Part shown: positions 7,975-16,660 of the stretch, in pieces
Numbering within the stretch: position 1 is the stretch's first letter
How the letters are laid out: every line of letters starts with the position of its first letter
Source of the DNA: Hyphomicrobiales bacterium
GTDB lineage: Bacteria; Pseudomonadota; Alphaproteobacteria; Rhizobiales; Aestuariivirgaceae
DNA length: 36,173 nucleotides
Direction: 5' to 3'
NCBI GenBank assembly: GCA_025359265.1
Contig: JANYHB010000067.1
Location: 1-36,173, forward strand
Program-made: the position numbers and the translations under genes
Notes under the pieces: model-generated
What the model saw: the letters and a program-made list of their open reading frames with translations, nothing else
What the model was told of the DNA's origin: nothing
The model's database searches: none

Positions 7975-8856
7975 ATGGAATTAAACACCCCTTATTTTCT
8001 GGGAATAGATGGTGGCGGCAGTCGCTGCCGCGCCCGCATCCGCAGCCACAACGGCGCGCTGCTGGCGGAAAGCATCGGTGGATCCTCAAACATATATCAG
8101 GATTTTGACGGCGCTTTACGCAACATAACCAGCACTGCCGCGCAGGCCGCCAAACAAGCCGGCCTGCAGACGGAGGATTTGCATGCGGGCCTCGGTCTGG
8201 CAGGGTTGGTCACATCAATCAGTGCTGAGCCGATCATGGCGGCGCATTTGCCATTTGCGTCGGTGACGGCAGACAATGACGCTTATGTGGCTTGCCTCGG
8301 TGCCTTTGGCGGCAGTGATGGCGGCATCGTTATCGCCGGCACAGGCTCCATCGGCTTTGCCTTGATCGGCGGCCAGCGCCACATGGTTGGTGGCTGGGGT
8401 TTTGCGTTAGGCGACCATGGCTCGGGCGCCTGGACAGGCCACCACGCGGTGCGCCGCGCGGCCCTGGCCATTGATGGTTTGTTGCAACCAACCCCGTTGA
8501 TTGATGCGGTTCTCGCAAAAGTGGGGCATACGCGCTTTGAACTTTCGCGCTGGTCTGAGCGCGCCACGCCCAAGGATTATGGCCAGATGGCACCGCTGGT
8601 GTTTGAATCAGCCGCGCAAGGCGATGTAGTGGGCATGACCATAGTGATTGAAGGCTCGCGCGCGATTTCCAATCTGGCGCGAGACCTTTTATCAAGAGGC
8701 GCGGGGCGGGTTAGTTTATTGGGCGGCCTCAAAGATGTTTATCCGCCCTATCTTGATGCGGACGTGAAGCGCGCATTGATTGCACCTCTTGGCGATGCCC
8801 TTGATGGTGCCATTATGATGGCGCGGCGCCACCAGGGTTTGGAGGCACGCTGGTGA
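7975..8856 (+). CDS. BadF/BadG-family amino-sugar kinase (MurNAc/GlcNAc kinase candidate)
   Basis: ASKHA-fold kinase of the BadF/BadG/BcrA/BcrD family, 293 residues. The N-terminal phosphate loop reads FLGIDGGGSRCRA. The adenosine motif region is IVIAGTGSIGFAL near residue 120, and a GGWGFALGDHGSGAW segment follows near 140. This family includes eukaryotic GlcNAc kinase and the clostridial MurK, which phosphorylates MurNAc and GlcNAc at the 6-OH. Placement as first gene before GntR, nagB-II and nagA, and divergent from murQ, points to that role. ATG 7975 fits the family N-terminus; an upstream TTG at 7918 would include the operator and is rejected. Whether it prefers MurNAc or GlcNAc is unknown. 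Confidence 0.85.
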   Translation: MELNTPYFLGIDGGGSRCRARIRSHNGALLAESIGGSSNIYQDFDGALRNITSTAAQAAKQAGLQTEDLHAGLGLAGLVTSISAEPIMAAHLPFASVTADNDAYVACLGAFGGSDGGIVIAGTGSIGFALIGGQRHMVGGWGFALGDHGSGAWTGHHAVRRAALAIDGLLQPTPLIDAVLAKVGHTRFELSRWSERATPKDYGQMAPLVFESAAQGDVVGMTIVIEGSRAISNLARDLLSRGAGRVSLLGGLKDVYPPYLDADVKRALIAPLGDALDGAIMMARRHQGLEARW

Positions 8857-9626
8857 TGAGCCATGCCCAAAGGATATTTGTTCCCAGCCGTTTTGATCCC
8901 ACGGGAAGCGCACCGCTTTATTCAAGATTGAAAAATTTGGTGCAGCAGTCGATTGAAACGGGTGAGTTGAAAGAGGGCGACGCCATCCCGGCGGAACGCG
9001 ATGTGGCCGAAATGCTGTCCATTTCGCGGGTGACGGTGCGCAAAGCCTTTCAGGATTTGGTGATTGAAGGCGTTTTGGTGCAGCGCCGCGGCTCTGGCAC
9101 TTATGTCAACGGCCCCGGTCGGCGCATTGAACAGCCGCTCTCTCGTCTCACCAGTTTCACTCAAGACATGCAGCTGCGCGGCATAAAAACTGATGCCGAT
9201 TGGTTGGCCCGTGTCTCTGGCTTGCCCACGCCGGACGAAGCCCTTAAGCTTTCCATTTCGCCAAGTGAACGCGTTTCGCGGTTTCACCGCCTTCGCCGCG
9301 CCGACGGAAATCCACTGGCCATAGAAAAGGCCGTTATTCCCAACAGATTTTTGCCCGATCCAGAACGCGTTGAAGGCTCTCTCTATGCGGCTTTGGACGC
9401 CCGTGGTTTGAAACCCGTGCGGGCCTTACAACGTCTTCATGCAGCAGCACTATTGGCGGCGGACGCCAAGTTGTTGGATCTTCCTACGGGCAGCCCGGCA
9501 CTTTTCATCGAGAGAATTTCTTATCTGGTTGATGGGCGGGCAGTGGAATTCACGCGCTCTTGTTATCGTGGCGACTCTTATGATTTCCTGGCCGAATTGA
9601 CGATTGCGCCGGAGGCAAAATCATGA
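8856..9626 (+). CDS. GntR/HutC-family transcriptional regulator with UTRA domain (NagR/DasR-like)
   Basis: A 256-residue regulator. The winged helix-turn-helix lies at about residues 20-85 (IPAERDVAEMLSISRVTVRKAF, then a RRGSGTYV wing). A UTRA effector domain covers about residues 95-245. HutC-type members near nag genes usually sense GlcNAc-6-P or GlcN-6-P and derepress catabolism. ATG 8856 overlaps the kinase stop as TGATG; a GTG one codon earlier is also possible. It is the only regulator inside the regulon and so the natural binder of the TTGGTATTGT repeats. Confidence 0.9.
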   Translation: MSHAQRIFVPSRFDPTGSAPLYSRLKNLVQQSIETGELKEGDAIPAERDVAEMLSISRVTVRKAFQDLVIEGVLVQRRGSGTYVNGPGRRIEQPLSRLTSFTQDMQLRGIKTDADWLARVSGLPTPDEALKLSISPSERVSRFHRLRRADGNPLAIEKAVIPNRFLPDPERVEGSLYAALDARGLKPVRALQRLHAAALLAADAKLLDLPTGSPALFIERISYLVDGRAVEFTRSCYRGDSYDFLAELTIAPEAKS

Positions 9627-10627
9627 GCCACATGGCGCGTGAATCAGCCGAGGCACCAGAGGCCGTCGCCCGCTTTCTTGAGCGCAACAAGCCCAAACTT
9701 ATCGCGCTTGGCAAACATCTGCGTCAAACTCCGCCGCAAACCATAGTCACGTCAGCGCGTGGCAGTTCAGACAATGCGGCGGGCTACTTTAAATATGTGA
9801 CTGAAATTCTCACCGGCACGCCTTGTTGTTCCATCGGCGCATCGGTGGTTTCGGTTTACGGTGCAACGCTGCACGTTCAAAATGGTCTTTGCCTTACTAT
9901 TTCGCAATCAGGAAAAAGCCCAGACATCGTGGCTCTGCAAGAAGCGGCCAAAAAATCTGGTGCGCTCACCGTGGCCCTGGTCAACGTGGAAGGATCGCCT
10001 GCGGCAACCAGTGCGGATATTTGCCTGCCGCTGTACGCAGGGTTGGAGCAAAGTGTGGCCGCAACGAAATCATTGGTGGTATCTTTGGCGGCAGGGGCCG
10101 CGATTGTGGCGCACTGGCTTAATCAAAATGAACTCTTGAATGCGGTATCTGCCCTGCCTGAGGTTTTGGAACAGGCTGCAAAAATCCACTGGCCCGAAGC
10201 CGTTGATCTGGCAGCAGCGAGTGACTCGCTTTATGTTTTGGGGCGGGGCCCGGCATTGCCCATCGCCACCGAAACGGCGCTGAAGCTGAAAGAAACCTGC
10301 GCCATCCATGCCGAGGCCTATTCTATCGCCGAAGTGATGCATGGCCCGCTGGAATTGTTGGGCAAGAATTTTCCTGTGCTGGTTTATGCGCCAGACGATC
10401 AATCGCGCGCCACCACGCAAGCGGCGATCCAAAAGCTGCGAAGCACACAAGCCAAAGTTCTGGCCATTGGCTTTGCCGGATTGAATTGCGCACAATCTGG
10501 CCACCCCCTGTTGGATCCGATTGCCATGATCCAAACATCCTATGGCTTTATCGAAGCCACCGCCCGCGCGCTGGGTCGAAACCCTGATCAACCACGGCTC
10601 CTGAAAAAAGTGACTGAGACGGTGTGA
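9623..10627 (+). CDS. nagB-II: SIS-domain glucosamine-6-phosphate deaminase (NagB-II type)
   Basis: Converts GlcN-6-P to fructose-6-P and ammonia. This is the GlmS-like isomerase fold that replaces classical NagB in many Proteobacteria. It has 334 residues with two SIS domains. The first carries TSARGSSDNAAGYFKY near residue 42 and TISQSGKSPD near 90. The second carries GRGPALPIATETALKLKETC near 204 and EVMHGP near 235. The N-terminus MSHMARESAEAPEAV matches the family. There is no glutaminase domain, which separates it from GlmS. ATG 9623 overlaps the gntR stop (ATGA). Confidence 0.9.
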   Translation: MSHMARESAEAPEAVARFLERNKPKLIALGKHLRQTPPQTIVTSARGSSDNAAGYFKYVTEILTGTPCCSIGASVVSVYGATLHVQNGLCLTISQSGKSPDIVALQEAAKKSGALTVALVNVEGSPAATSADICLPLYAGLEQSVAATKSLVVSLAAGAAIVAHWLNQNELLNAVSALPEVLEQAAKIHWPEAVDLAAASDSLYVLGRGPALPIATETALKLKETCAIHAEAYSIAEVMHGPLELLGKNFPVLVYAPDDQSRATTQAAIQKLRSTQAKVLAIGFAGLNCAQSGHPLLDPIAMIQTSYGFIEATARALGRNPDQPRLLKKVTETV

Positions 10628-11754
10628 TGGCATTCGCGTTGACAGGAGCACGGGTTTTTGATGGCCAGAAATTGCAAGACGGCATGGCCGTGATTGTTGA
10701 TGGCACAGTCATCACCCAAATACTTCCCGCTTCAAAATTGCCGCGCGGTATTGTCATTCAAGACTTGGGCGGTGGCCTATTAACCGCTGGCTTTATCGAC
10801 GTGCAGGTGAATGGCGGGGGCGGCGCCCTGATGAACGACAATCCCACCATCGAAACCGTGCAACGCATTGCCGAGTCGCATCGAAAATTTGGCACCACGG
10901 GCTTGTTGCCAACGGTGATTACGGATGATCAACACGTCATTGATCAGGCGGTGGTGGCGGTACAGCACGCGATCAGCAATCGCATTCCGGGAGTGCTGGG
11001 CATCCATATGGAAGGGCCCTTTCTTGATTCGGCCCGCAAAGGCGCACACCCGGCGCAGTTTATTCGCGTGATGACAGAAGCCGATGTTCAGCGGATTGCT
11101 GCCATGGCCTGTGGATGCGTAATGCTCACCCTTGCTCCCAACAAGGTGTCTCCACGATTGATAAGCGCGCTTTCGCAGCGCGGCGTTCTCATCAGCCTTG
11201 GGCATGCCGAAGCGACGGAAGTTGAAGTTCAGCAGGCTTTGGATGCAGGAGCCCGGGCGTTCACTCACGTCTTCAACGCCATGAGCCAATTGAACGGGCG
11301 CCAGCCAGGCATGGTGGGCTCCTGTTTGGCTGACAGGGAAAGCTATTGCGGTGTGATTGTTGATGGCTTGCATGTTGATGACGTTGCACTGAAGGTTTTG
11401 TTTGCTGCCAAGGCCAAAGACCGCATCATGCTGATCACCGATGCTATGTCCGCCGCAGCAGGCGGGCCAGACCGCTTCGAACTTCAGGGCCGCACCGCTC
11501 AGCGCGTCGGCAATAGGTTGCAACTGGAAGATGGCACATTGGCCGGATCAATCGTCACCATGGATGAAGCGGTGCGGCGCAGCCTCCAACTTGGCGTGGG
11601 TCTTGAGGATGCACTGCGCATGGCATCACTTGTGCCCGCACATTTTTTGCGGAAACAAAATGAACTGGGGCGCATTGCTGAAGGCTTTAGCGCCAGCATG
11701 GTGCATCTCAGCGATGATTTGCATGTCAACAAAACCTGGATCGATGGACAATGA
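10627..11754 (+). CDS. nagA: N-acetylglucosamine-6-phosphate deacetylase
   Basis: Cytoplasmic amidohydrolase releasing acetate from GlcNAc-6-P. It has 375 residues. Visible are the metal Glu in GIHMEGPF near residue 130, His ligands in SLGHAEA and FTHVFNAMS, the substrate loop DGLHVDD, and the catalytic Asp in LITDAMS near residue 275. A C-terminal composite beta-sandwich piece follows. ATG 10627 overlaps the nagB-II stop (TGATG). Together with MurQ and NagB-II it completes the route to fructose-6-P. Confidence 0.93.
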   Translation: MAFALTGARVFDGQKLQDGMAVIVDGTVITQILPASKLPRGIVIQDLGGGLLTAGFIDVQVNGGGGALMNDNPTIETVQRIAESHRKFGTTGLLPTVITDDQHVIDQAVVAVQHAISNRIPGVLGIHMEGPFLDSARKGAHPAQFIRVMTEADVQRIAAMACGCVMLTLAPNKVSPRLISALSQRGVLISLGHAEATEVEVQQALDAGARAFTHVFNAMSQLNGRQPGMVGSCLADRESYCGVIVDGLHVDDVALKVLFAAKAKDRIMLITDAMSAAAGGPDRFELQGRTAQRVGNRLQLEDGTLAGSIVTMDEAVRRSLQLGVGLEDALRMASLVPAHFLRKQNELGRIAEGFSASMVHLSDDLHVNKTWIDGQ

Positions 11755-12815
11755 AGAAAATCAGAGTGTTGGTGGTTGGCTTGGGCAACATGGGTTTGAG
11801 CCATGCACGCGCCTATCAATCAATATCCGAATTTGAAATCGTGGGCCTGTGCACGCGAAATATAGAAGCGCGTGAGGACGTAAAAAAGGCATTTCCTGAC
11901 ATTGCTCTCTTCTCGGATTATGCGGTGGCACTGGCAGCAACAAAGCCTGATGCGGTGTCGATCAATACCTGGCCAGACACGCACGCCGCCTATGCCAAAA
12001 TGGCCTTCAATGCTGGGTGCCACGTTTTCATCGAAAAGCCGTTGGCCGATAGTGTTGCCGAAGCGCAGGCCATTGCTGATTTGGCGGAAAAGGCCAATCT
12101 CAAGCTGGTTATCGGTTATATTTTGCGGGTGCATCCGTCCTGGATCAAATTTGTTGAAGTGGGGAAAACCTTGGGCAAACCGCTGGTCATGCGGATGAAT
12201 CTCAATCAACAATCATCAGGCGCGCAGTGGCAAGTGCACAAGCATTTGATGAATTCAATTTCGCCAATTGTTGATTGTGGCGTGCATTATGTGGATGTGA
12301 TGTGCCAGGTGACAGGGGCCAGGCCGGTGCGCGTGCATGCCATGGGCGTGCGGCTCACCCCTGAGATCAAAGACAGCATGTATAATTATGGCCACCTACA
12401 AGTTACGTTCGATGATGGGTCAATTGGTTGGTATGAAGCGGGCTGGGGCCCGATGATGAGCGAAACCGCGTTTTTCGTCAAAGACATGATCGGGCCAAAG
12501 GGCTCTGTTTCAATCGCGGTGGAGGAATCCAAAACCGCATCGTCGGATGTGGATAGCCATACCAAGACGAACGCCCTTCGTGTGCATCATGCCAAACTCA
12601 ATGGGCAAGGCAACTTCGCCGCAGCCGATGATCTGATCCAAATGAGCGACGAGCCGGGGCATCAAGAATTATGTAACCGCGAGCAAGAAATTTTCCGAGA
12701 CGCAATCTTGCATAATCGCAACCTCACCGCCCATGTCAATGACGCAATTAATTCCCTGCGCATCGTGCTGGCGGCGGATGAGAGTGTGCGTACCGGACAA
12801 GTGGTTCTGCTGTAA
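11751..12815 (+). CDS. Gfo/Idh/MocA-family NAD(P)-dependent oxidoreductase, last gene of the nag operon
   Basis: A 354-residue protein. The N-terminal Rossmann fold has VLVVGLGNMGLSHARAY, and the EKPLA motif near residue 97 is the family hallmark. A C-terminal alpha/beta substrate domain includes DCGVHYVDVM, which supplies a conserved Asp/His pair. It overlaps nagA by ATGA and so is co-translated with the amino-sugar pathway. No step of the known MurNAc/GlcNAc route needs this enzyme. Possible roles are oxidation or epimerisation of an amino sugar, a uronate or a sugar released from a disaccharide substrate. The function is unassigned. Confidence 0.88.
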   Translation: MKKIRVLVVGLGNMGLSHARAYQSISEFEIVGLCTRNIEAREDVKKAFPDIALFSDYAVALAATKPDAVSINTWPDTHAAYAKMAFNAGCHVFIEKPLADSVAEAQAIADLAEKANLKLVIGYILRVHPSWIKFVEVGKTLGKPLVMRMNLNQQSSGAQWQVHKHLMNSISPIVDCGVHYVDVMCQVTGARPVRVHAMGVRLTPEIKDSMYNYGHLQVTFDDGSIGWYEAGWGPMMSETAFFVKDMIGPKGSVSIAVEESKTASSDVDSHTKTNALRVHHAKLNGQGNFAAADDLIQMSDEPGHQELCNREQEIFRDAILHNRNLTAHVNDAINSLRIVLAADESVRTGQVVLL

Positions 12816-12850
12816 GGTTTGTGGGGGAGGCGCTCAGCCCACGCGGGCGC

Positions 12851-13747
12851 TCAAATCAATTCCCGCAACGCAAATCGCGGCTCGCTGATGCCGGTTGCAG
12901 AAGTTGGCAAGCTGAACACCGCGCCGGTTTTTGGAAAGCGGTTCAAGGCTTCACCATCCAATCCGTCACGCGCGGTTGTGATGTAAAGTGTGTGATTTTC
13001 TTTGCCGCCAAAACACATGGTTGTGACGTTGCTTGCGGCAACCGGATATGTGGCCAGTCTATTTCCTTGCGGTGACAGCCTGATGATCCGTGCGCCAAGC
13101 CACTGTGACGTCCAGATGCAAGCCTCGCTGTCGGTAATAATGCCATCTGGCAGGCCTTCTTCTTCGCTATAGGTTGCAAACAAGCGCCGGTTCCAGGCCC
13201 CAGGCTTTGCCGGATCCAGATCGTAAGCCAGAGTTTGGCGCGCCAGGCTGTCGTTGAAATACATCGTCGTGCCATCGGGCGAGAAAGCGGGTCCATTGGC
13301 AATGGCAAAGCCTGCGTCAACCAGCGTTGCTTCGCCTTTGTTGGTGACGCACCACAGGGCGCCGCGCGGTTCCCTTTCTCTGAAATGCGAGGTGCAAACC
13401 CACAATCGACCGAAACGATCCATCTTCAAATCGTTATAAATGATGGCATCTCTTCCCTGTTCGGGATCACAAAACGGCGTCAGCGCCAGCGTCACCAGGT
13501 TGAGAAATGCCAGTCCGTTGCGGTGCCCCAGAACCACAACATCTGCATCATCTGTCAGGACAAAGGAACCGATGGGCGGGGCCAGCGGCAAGATCTGCGA
13601 TGTCGTCTGGCCGGAATTGAAATCATGGGTATGGAAAGAGGGGTTTAACAGATCAACCCAAAGCAAACGGTTTTTCTCTTCCTGCCAATGGATGGATTCA
13701 GCCAAAGGGTGCTGCGCTGGGATAAACAGTTCCGCTTCTTGGGGCAT
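12851..13747 (-). CDS. SMP-30/gluconolactonase-family protein
   Basis: Six-bladed beta-propeller lactonase family, 298 residues from ATG 13747 (MPQEAELF). Expected metal-site residues are present: Glu in AESIHWQEEKNRLLWVDL, Asn in YNDLKMDRFGRLWV, and Asp in AFSPDGTTMYFND. Family members hydrolyse sugar lactones, and a sugar-lactone substrate from the neighbouring oxidoreductase is possible but unproven. An open frame extends upstream to 13837 but lacks family-like sequence, so the shorter start is preferred. The gene is convergent with the nag operon; the 35 bp between them show no clear terminator. Confidence 0.88.
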   Translation of the reverse strand: MPQEAELFIPAQHPLAESIHWQEEKNRLLWVDLLNPSFHTHDFNSGQTTSQILPLAPPIGSFVLTDDADVVVLGHRNGLAFLNLVTLALTPFCDPEQGRDAIIYNDLKMDRFGRLWVCTSHFREREPRGALWCVTNKGEATLVDAGFAIANGPAFSPDGTTMYFNDSLARQTLAYDLDPAKPGAWNRRLFATYSEEEGLPDGIITDSEACIWTSQWLGARIIRLSPQGNRLATYPVAASNVTTMCFGGKENHTLYITTARDGLDGEALNRFPKTGAVFSLPTSATGISEPRFALRELI

Positions 13748-13781
13748 GAATGTGCTTTCTGAAATGTCACACCACCATACA

Positions 13782-13798
13782 CCATTGTATTCCAATGG
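13782..13798. promoter_or_regulatory. inverted repeat in the divergent promoter region
   Basis: CCATTG-N5-CAATGG is a perfect six-base inverted repeat. It sits in the 92-bp space between the divergent SMP-30 (start 13747) and aminotransferase (start 13840) genes. The spacing suits a dimeric repressor or activator. The truncated MocR gene nearby is one possible former partner. Confidence 0.45.
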
Positions 13799-13839
13799 CG
13801 CATATTGGATATTGCCACCACAGCGCGGCGGAGCCACCC

Positions 13840-15120
13840 ATGTTTGATTTTGGTCATTTCCAATTTGAGTCCAAAGCAGAGGTAATCAAGAAATCAATCC
13901 AGTATTGGAATCCGGATAAAACCAGGTTCTGGCAATCCGCAGGCATTGATTTGGTGATCGGCAAACGCGAAGGTTATTACATTGATGATTTGGATGGCCG
14001 CCGCCTGATTGATCTGCATTTGAACGGTGGCACTTACAACCTTGGCCATCGCAACCCCGAATTGGTGGCAACGCTGAAATCCGCGCTGGACTATTTTGAC
14101 ATTGGCAACCACTGGTTTCCATCGGTGGCGCGCACGGCGCTGGCGGAATCTTTGATCAAGGTTTCGCCCGGCATGAGTTATGCCGTCTTCGCGCCAGGTG
14201 GTGCGGAAGCCGTGGACATCGCCATCAAAAGTGCACGCTATGCCACCAAGCGGCGCAAGATTGTTTCCATCATAAAAGGTTATCACGGGCACTCTGGACT
14301 TTCGGTGGCCACGGGTGATGATCGGTTCACCAAGATTTTTCTGGCGGATCGGCCTGATGAATTCAGTGCCGTGCCATTCAACGACATAGACGCCATGGAG
14401 CGTGCCATGAAGGGCGGCGATGTGGCCGCCCTCATCATGGAATCCATTCCGGCGACCTATGGTTTCCCCATGCCGAAGGCGGACTATCTCAACGCCTGTC
14501 GCGATCTGTGCACGCGCCATGGTGCCATGTATATCGCTGATGAAGTGCAAACCGGACTGCTGCGCACGGGCGCAATGTGGGGTTGGCAGACTTACGGAAT
14601 TCAGCCCGATATCATGGTGACGGCCAAGGGCCTTTCTGGCGGACTCTATCCGATCAGTGCGGCATTGCTGAACGAAAAGGCCGGCGGCTGGCTGCATGAA
14701 GACGGCGCGGCCCACATTTCCACAACCGGCGGCGCAGAACTGGGCTGCGTGGTCGCGCATAAGGTTATTGAAATGCTGCAGCGGCCCGAACTCATTGCCA
14801 ATGTGCAAACCGTGACGCGCTTCATGGCCAAGGCCATGCAAGAAATGATGCAGCGCCATGGCGATATTTTCACCGGAGTGCGCCAGAAGGGTGTGATCCT
14901 CGGGCTGGAGTTCAGCAACCATCCTGAAGGTGCGGTTCATGTTTCACGTGCGCTCTATGAACATGGCGTGTGGGCGATATTTTCATCATTGGATAAACGC
15001 GTGTTGCAATGGAAGCCCGGCGTTTTGCTTTCGGCAGAAACCTGTGCAGAAATCATGGGGCGTTTCGATGCAGCCATGCCACGCGCCAGGGAACTGCTGG
15101 CGAATGCGTCGAAGCCGTGA
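13840..15120 (+). CDS. class III PLP-dependent aminotransferase / aminomutase-like enzyme
   Basis: A 426-residue fold-type I PLP enzyme, related to glutamate-1-semialdehyde aminomutases and omega-amino acid transaminases. Seen are APGGAEAVDIAIKSAR (cofactor phosphate region), YHGHSG, IADEVQTGLLRTG with the ring-nitrogen Asp, and TAKGLSGGLYPISA carrying the Schiff-base lysine. ATG 13840 follows GGCGGAG at 13827-13833; the open upstream frame is not family-like. It overlaps the downstream kinase gene by four bases (GTGA). Paired with an APH kinase, it could act as a phospho-lyase like the AGXT2L enzymes rather than as a transaminase; sequence alone does not decide. Confidence 0.88.
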   Translation: MFDFGHFQFESKAEVIKKSIQYWNPDKTRFWQSAGIDLVIGKREGYYIDDLDGRRLIDLHLNGGTYNLGHRNPELVATLKSALDYFDIGNHWFPSVARTALAESLIKVSPGMSYAVFAPGGAEAVDIAIKSARYATKRRKIVSIIKGYHGHSGLSVATGDDRFTKIFLADRPDEFSAVPFNDIDAMERAMKGGDVAALIMESIPATYGFPMPKADYLNACRDLCTRHGAMYIADEVQTGLLRTGAMWGWQTYGIQPDIMVTAKGLSGGLYPISAALLNEKAGGWLHEDGAAHISTTGGAELGCVVAHKVIEMLQRPELIANVQTVTRFMAKAMQEMMQRHGDIFTGVRQKGVILGLEFSNHPEGAVHVSRALYEHGVWAIFSSLDKRVLQWKPGVLLSAETCAEIMGRFDAAMPRARELLANASKP

Positions 15121-16127
15121 CAGATTTTGCTGAGTTGCCACATGAACAGCAGTTGCCCGTACTGTTGGATTTGGCGCAAAAGGCCACATCAGCTTATGAT
15201 TTGCCCTCTGGTGTTTCAGTCAAACTGATCAATCTTTCTGAAAACGCAACCTACCAGGTTGCAGCGCCAGATGGTGGGCGTTGGGCTTTGCGCATCCACC
15301 GCGATGGCTATCATTCAAAAACCGCCATCGAATCGGAACTCACTTGGTTGCTGGATTTGCGAAACTCTGGCGTGGTGACAACGCCAGCGCCCGTGAAAGG
15401 GCTTGACGGTGAAATAATCCAGATGATTGCACATTCGCGCATGCAGCGTCCCCGCAACGTTGTGCTGTTCGATTGGGAGATTGGCGCTGAGCCGGGGATT
15501 GGTCAGAATCTGACGGCACCTTTCAAGGTATTGGGTGAAGTGACAGCGCTCATGCACAAACACGCGCAAAGCTGGAAGCGCCCGGCGTGGTTTACGCGAT
15601 TAACCTGGGATTTTGAAACCAGCCTGGGCGAAGCGGCGCCCCATTGGGGCCGCTGGCGCAATGGCCTGGGCGTTGCGGCACCCAAGGACAAGCTGTTTGG
15701 CCGCACGGTTGATCTGATTGGCAGGCGGTTGAGCGTCTATGGCGAGGCCGCTGATCGATTTGGTTTGATCCATGGCGATTTGCGACTGGCGAACCTGTTG
15801 ATGGATGGCAATGCAGTAAAAGTGATTGACTTCGATGACTGCGGTTTTGGCTGGTATATGTATGACGCGGCAACACCGCTCTCATTCTACGAGCATGAGC
15901 CACAGGTGCCGGAATTGCTTGAGGCCTGGAAAGCGGGCTATCGCCGCGTCTCTGCTCTTTCCAAAATTGATGAAATTGAAATTCCAACATTCATCATGCT
16001 GCGGCGCTTGTTGCTGGTTGCCTGGATCGGTTCACACCATGAAACAGACTTGGCCAAATCCATGGGCCTTGCCTATACCGATGGCACTGTGGGCCTGTGT
16101 GAAGATTATCTGAGCAAATTCAGCTAA
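15117..16127 (+). CDS. APH-family small-molecule phosphotransferase
   Basis: A 336-residue aminoglycoside-phosphotransferase-fold kinase. It has the catalytic loop [15 protein letters not shown] near residue 220 and the metal-binding [10 protein letters not shown] near 240. Relatives phosphorylate homoserine, choline, hydroxylysine, ethanolamine or sugars. I chose GTG 15117, which overlaps the aminotransferase stop; an ATG at 15009 lies deep inside the upstream gene. The coupled arrangement implies that both proteins act on the same compound. Its stop overlaps the stop of the convergent SDR remnant. Confidence 0.82.
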   Translation: MTDFAELPHEQQLPVLLDLAQKATSAYDLPSGVSVKLINLSENATYQVAAPDGGRWALRIHRDGYHSKTAIESELTWLLDLRNSGVVTTPAPVKGLDGEIIQMIAHSRMQRPRNVVLFDWEIGAEPGIGQNLTAPFKVLGEVTALMHKHAQSWKRPAWFTRLTWDFETSLGEAAPHWGRWRNGLGVAAPKDKLFGRTVDLIGRRLSVYGEAADRFGLIHGDLRLANLLMDGNAVKVIDFDDCGFGWYMYDAATPLSFYEHEPQVPELLEAWKAGYRRVSALSKIDEIEIPTFIMLRRLLLVAWIGSHHETDLAKSMGLAYTDGTVGLCEDYLSKFS

Positions 16128-16660
16128 GCCTGCGCCAAGGCTTCCAAACTCTCTGGCACAATTTGCCCGCCGTCAACCACGATGGTTTGGCCCGTGACAT
16201 AGCTGGCTTCTTTCGATGCAAAATAAAGTGCGGCGTGGCCGATGTCTGCAACCGTGCCCAGCCTTTTCAGAGGAATGGCATTGGCCATCGTTTGAATATA
16301 GGCCTCGCCCATGTCGATCATGCCTTCGGTCAATATATTTCCGGGCATGACAGCGTTGACGGTAATGCCATATTTTGCGAGTTCCAGGCACGCGGTGCGC
16401 ATGAAGCCCAATTGGCCGGCTTTGGAGGCACCATAATGTGTCCATCCCGGAAAGCCGGTGACAGGCCCGGTGATCGACGAAGTGATCACGATGCGACCTT
16501 GGTCAGACTTCTTGAGATAGGGCACGGCGGCTTGAACGCAAAGGAACGTGCCTTTCAGATTGGTGGCGTGAACTTCATCCCACTGCGCTTCTGTCATTTC
16601 TTCAAGACGCGCTGATGGAAAAATTCCGGCATTGGCGCACAGCACGTCGAGCCCGCCATG
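16124..16660 (-). pseudogene. short-chain dehydrogenase/reductase lacking its N-terminal Rossmann region
   Basis: Classical SDR sequence from [12 protein letters not shown] to the C-terminus. It contains the catalytic Ser (TSSITG), the YxxxK pair (HYGASKAG) and VDGG near the end. The first 75 or so residues, with the TGxxxGxG cofactor motif, are missing. Homology stops at about 16660, exactly where a MocR-type gene on the other strand begins in mid-protein. A cofactor-less SDR would not be active, so this is a remnant. Confidence 0.8.

Noticed and set aside
9623-10627. Possible GlmS (glucosamine-6-P synthase).
   Set aside because: No N-terminal glutaminase domain; two SIS domains only and catabolic neighbours fit NagB-II.
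13894-14940. A 348-codon frame antisense to the aminotransferase.
   Set aside because: The sense frame has all class III motifs; the antisense frame is His-rich and motif-free, a codon-bias shadow.
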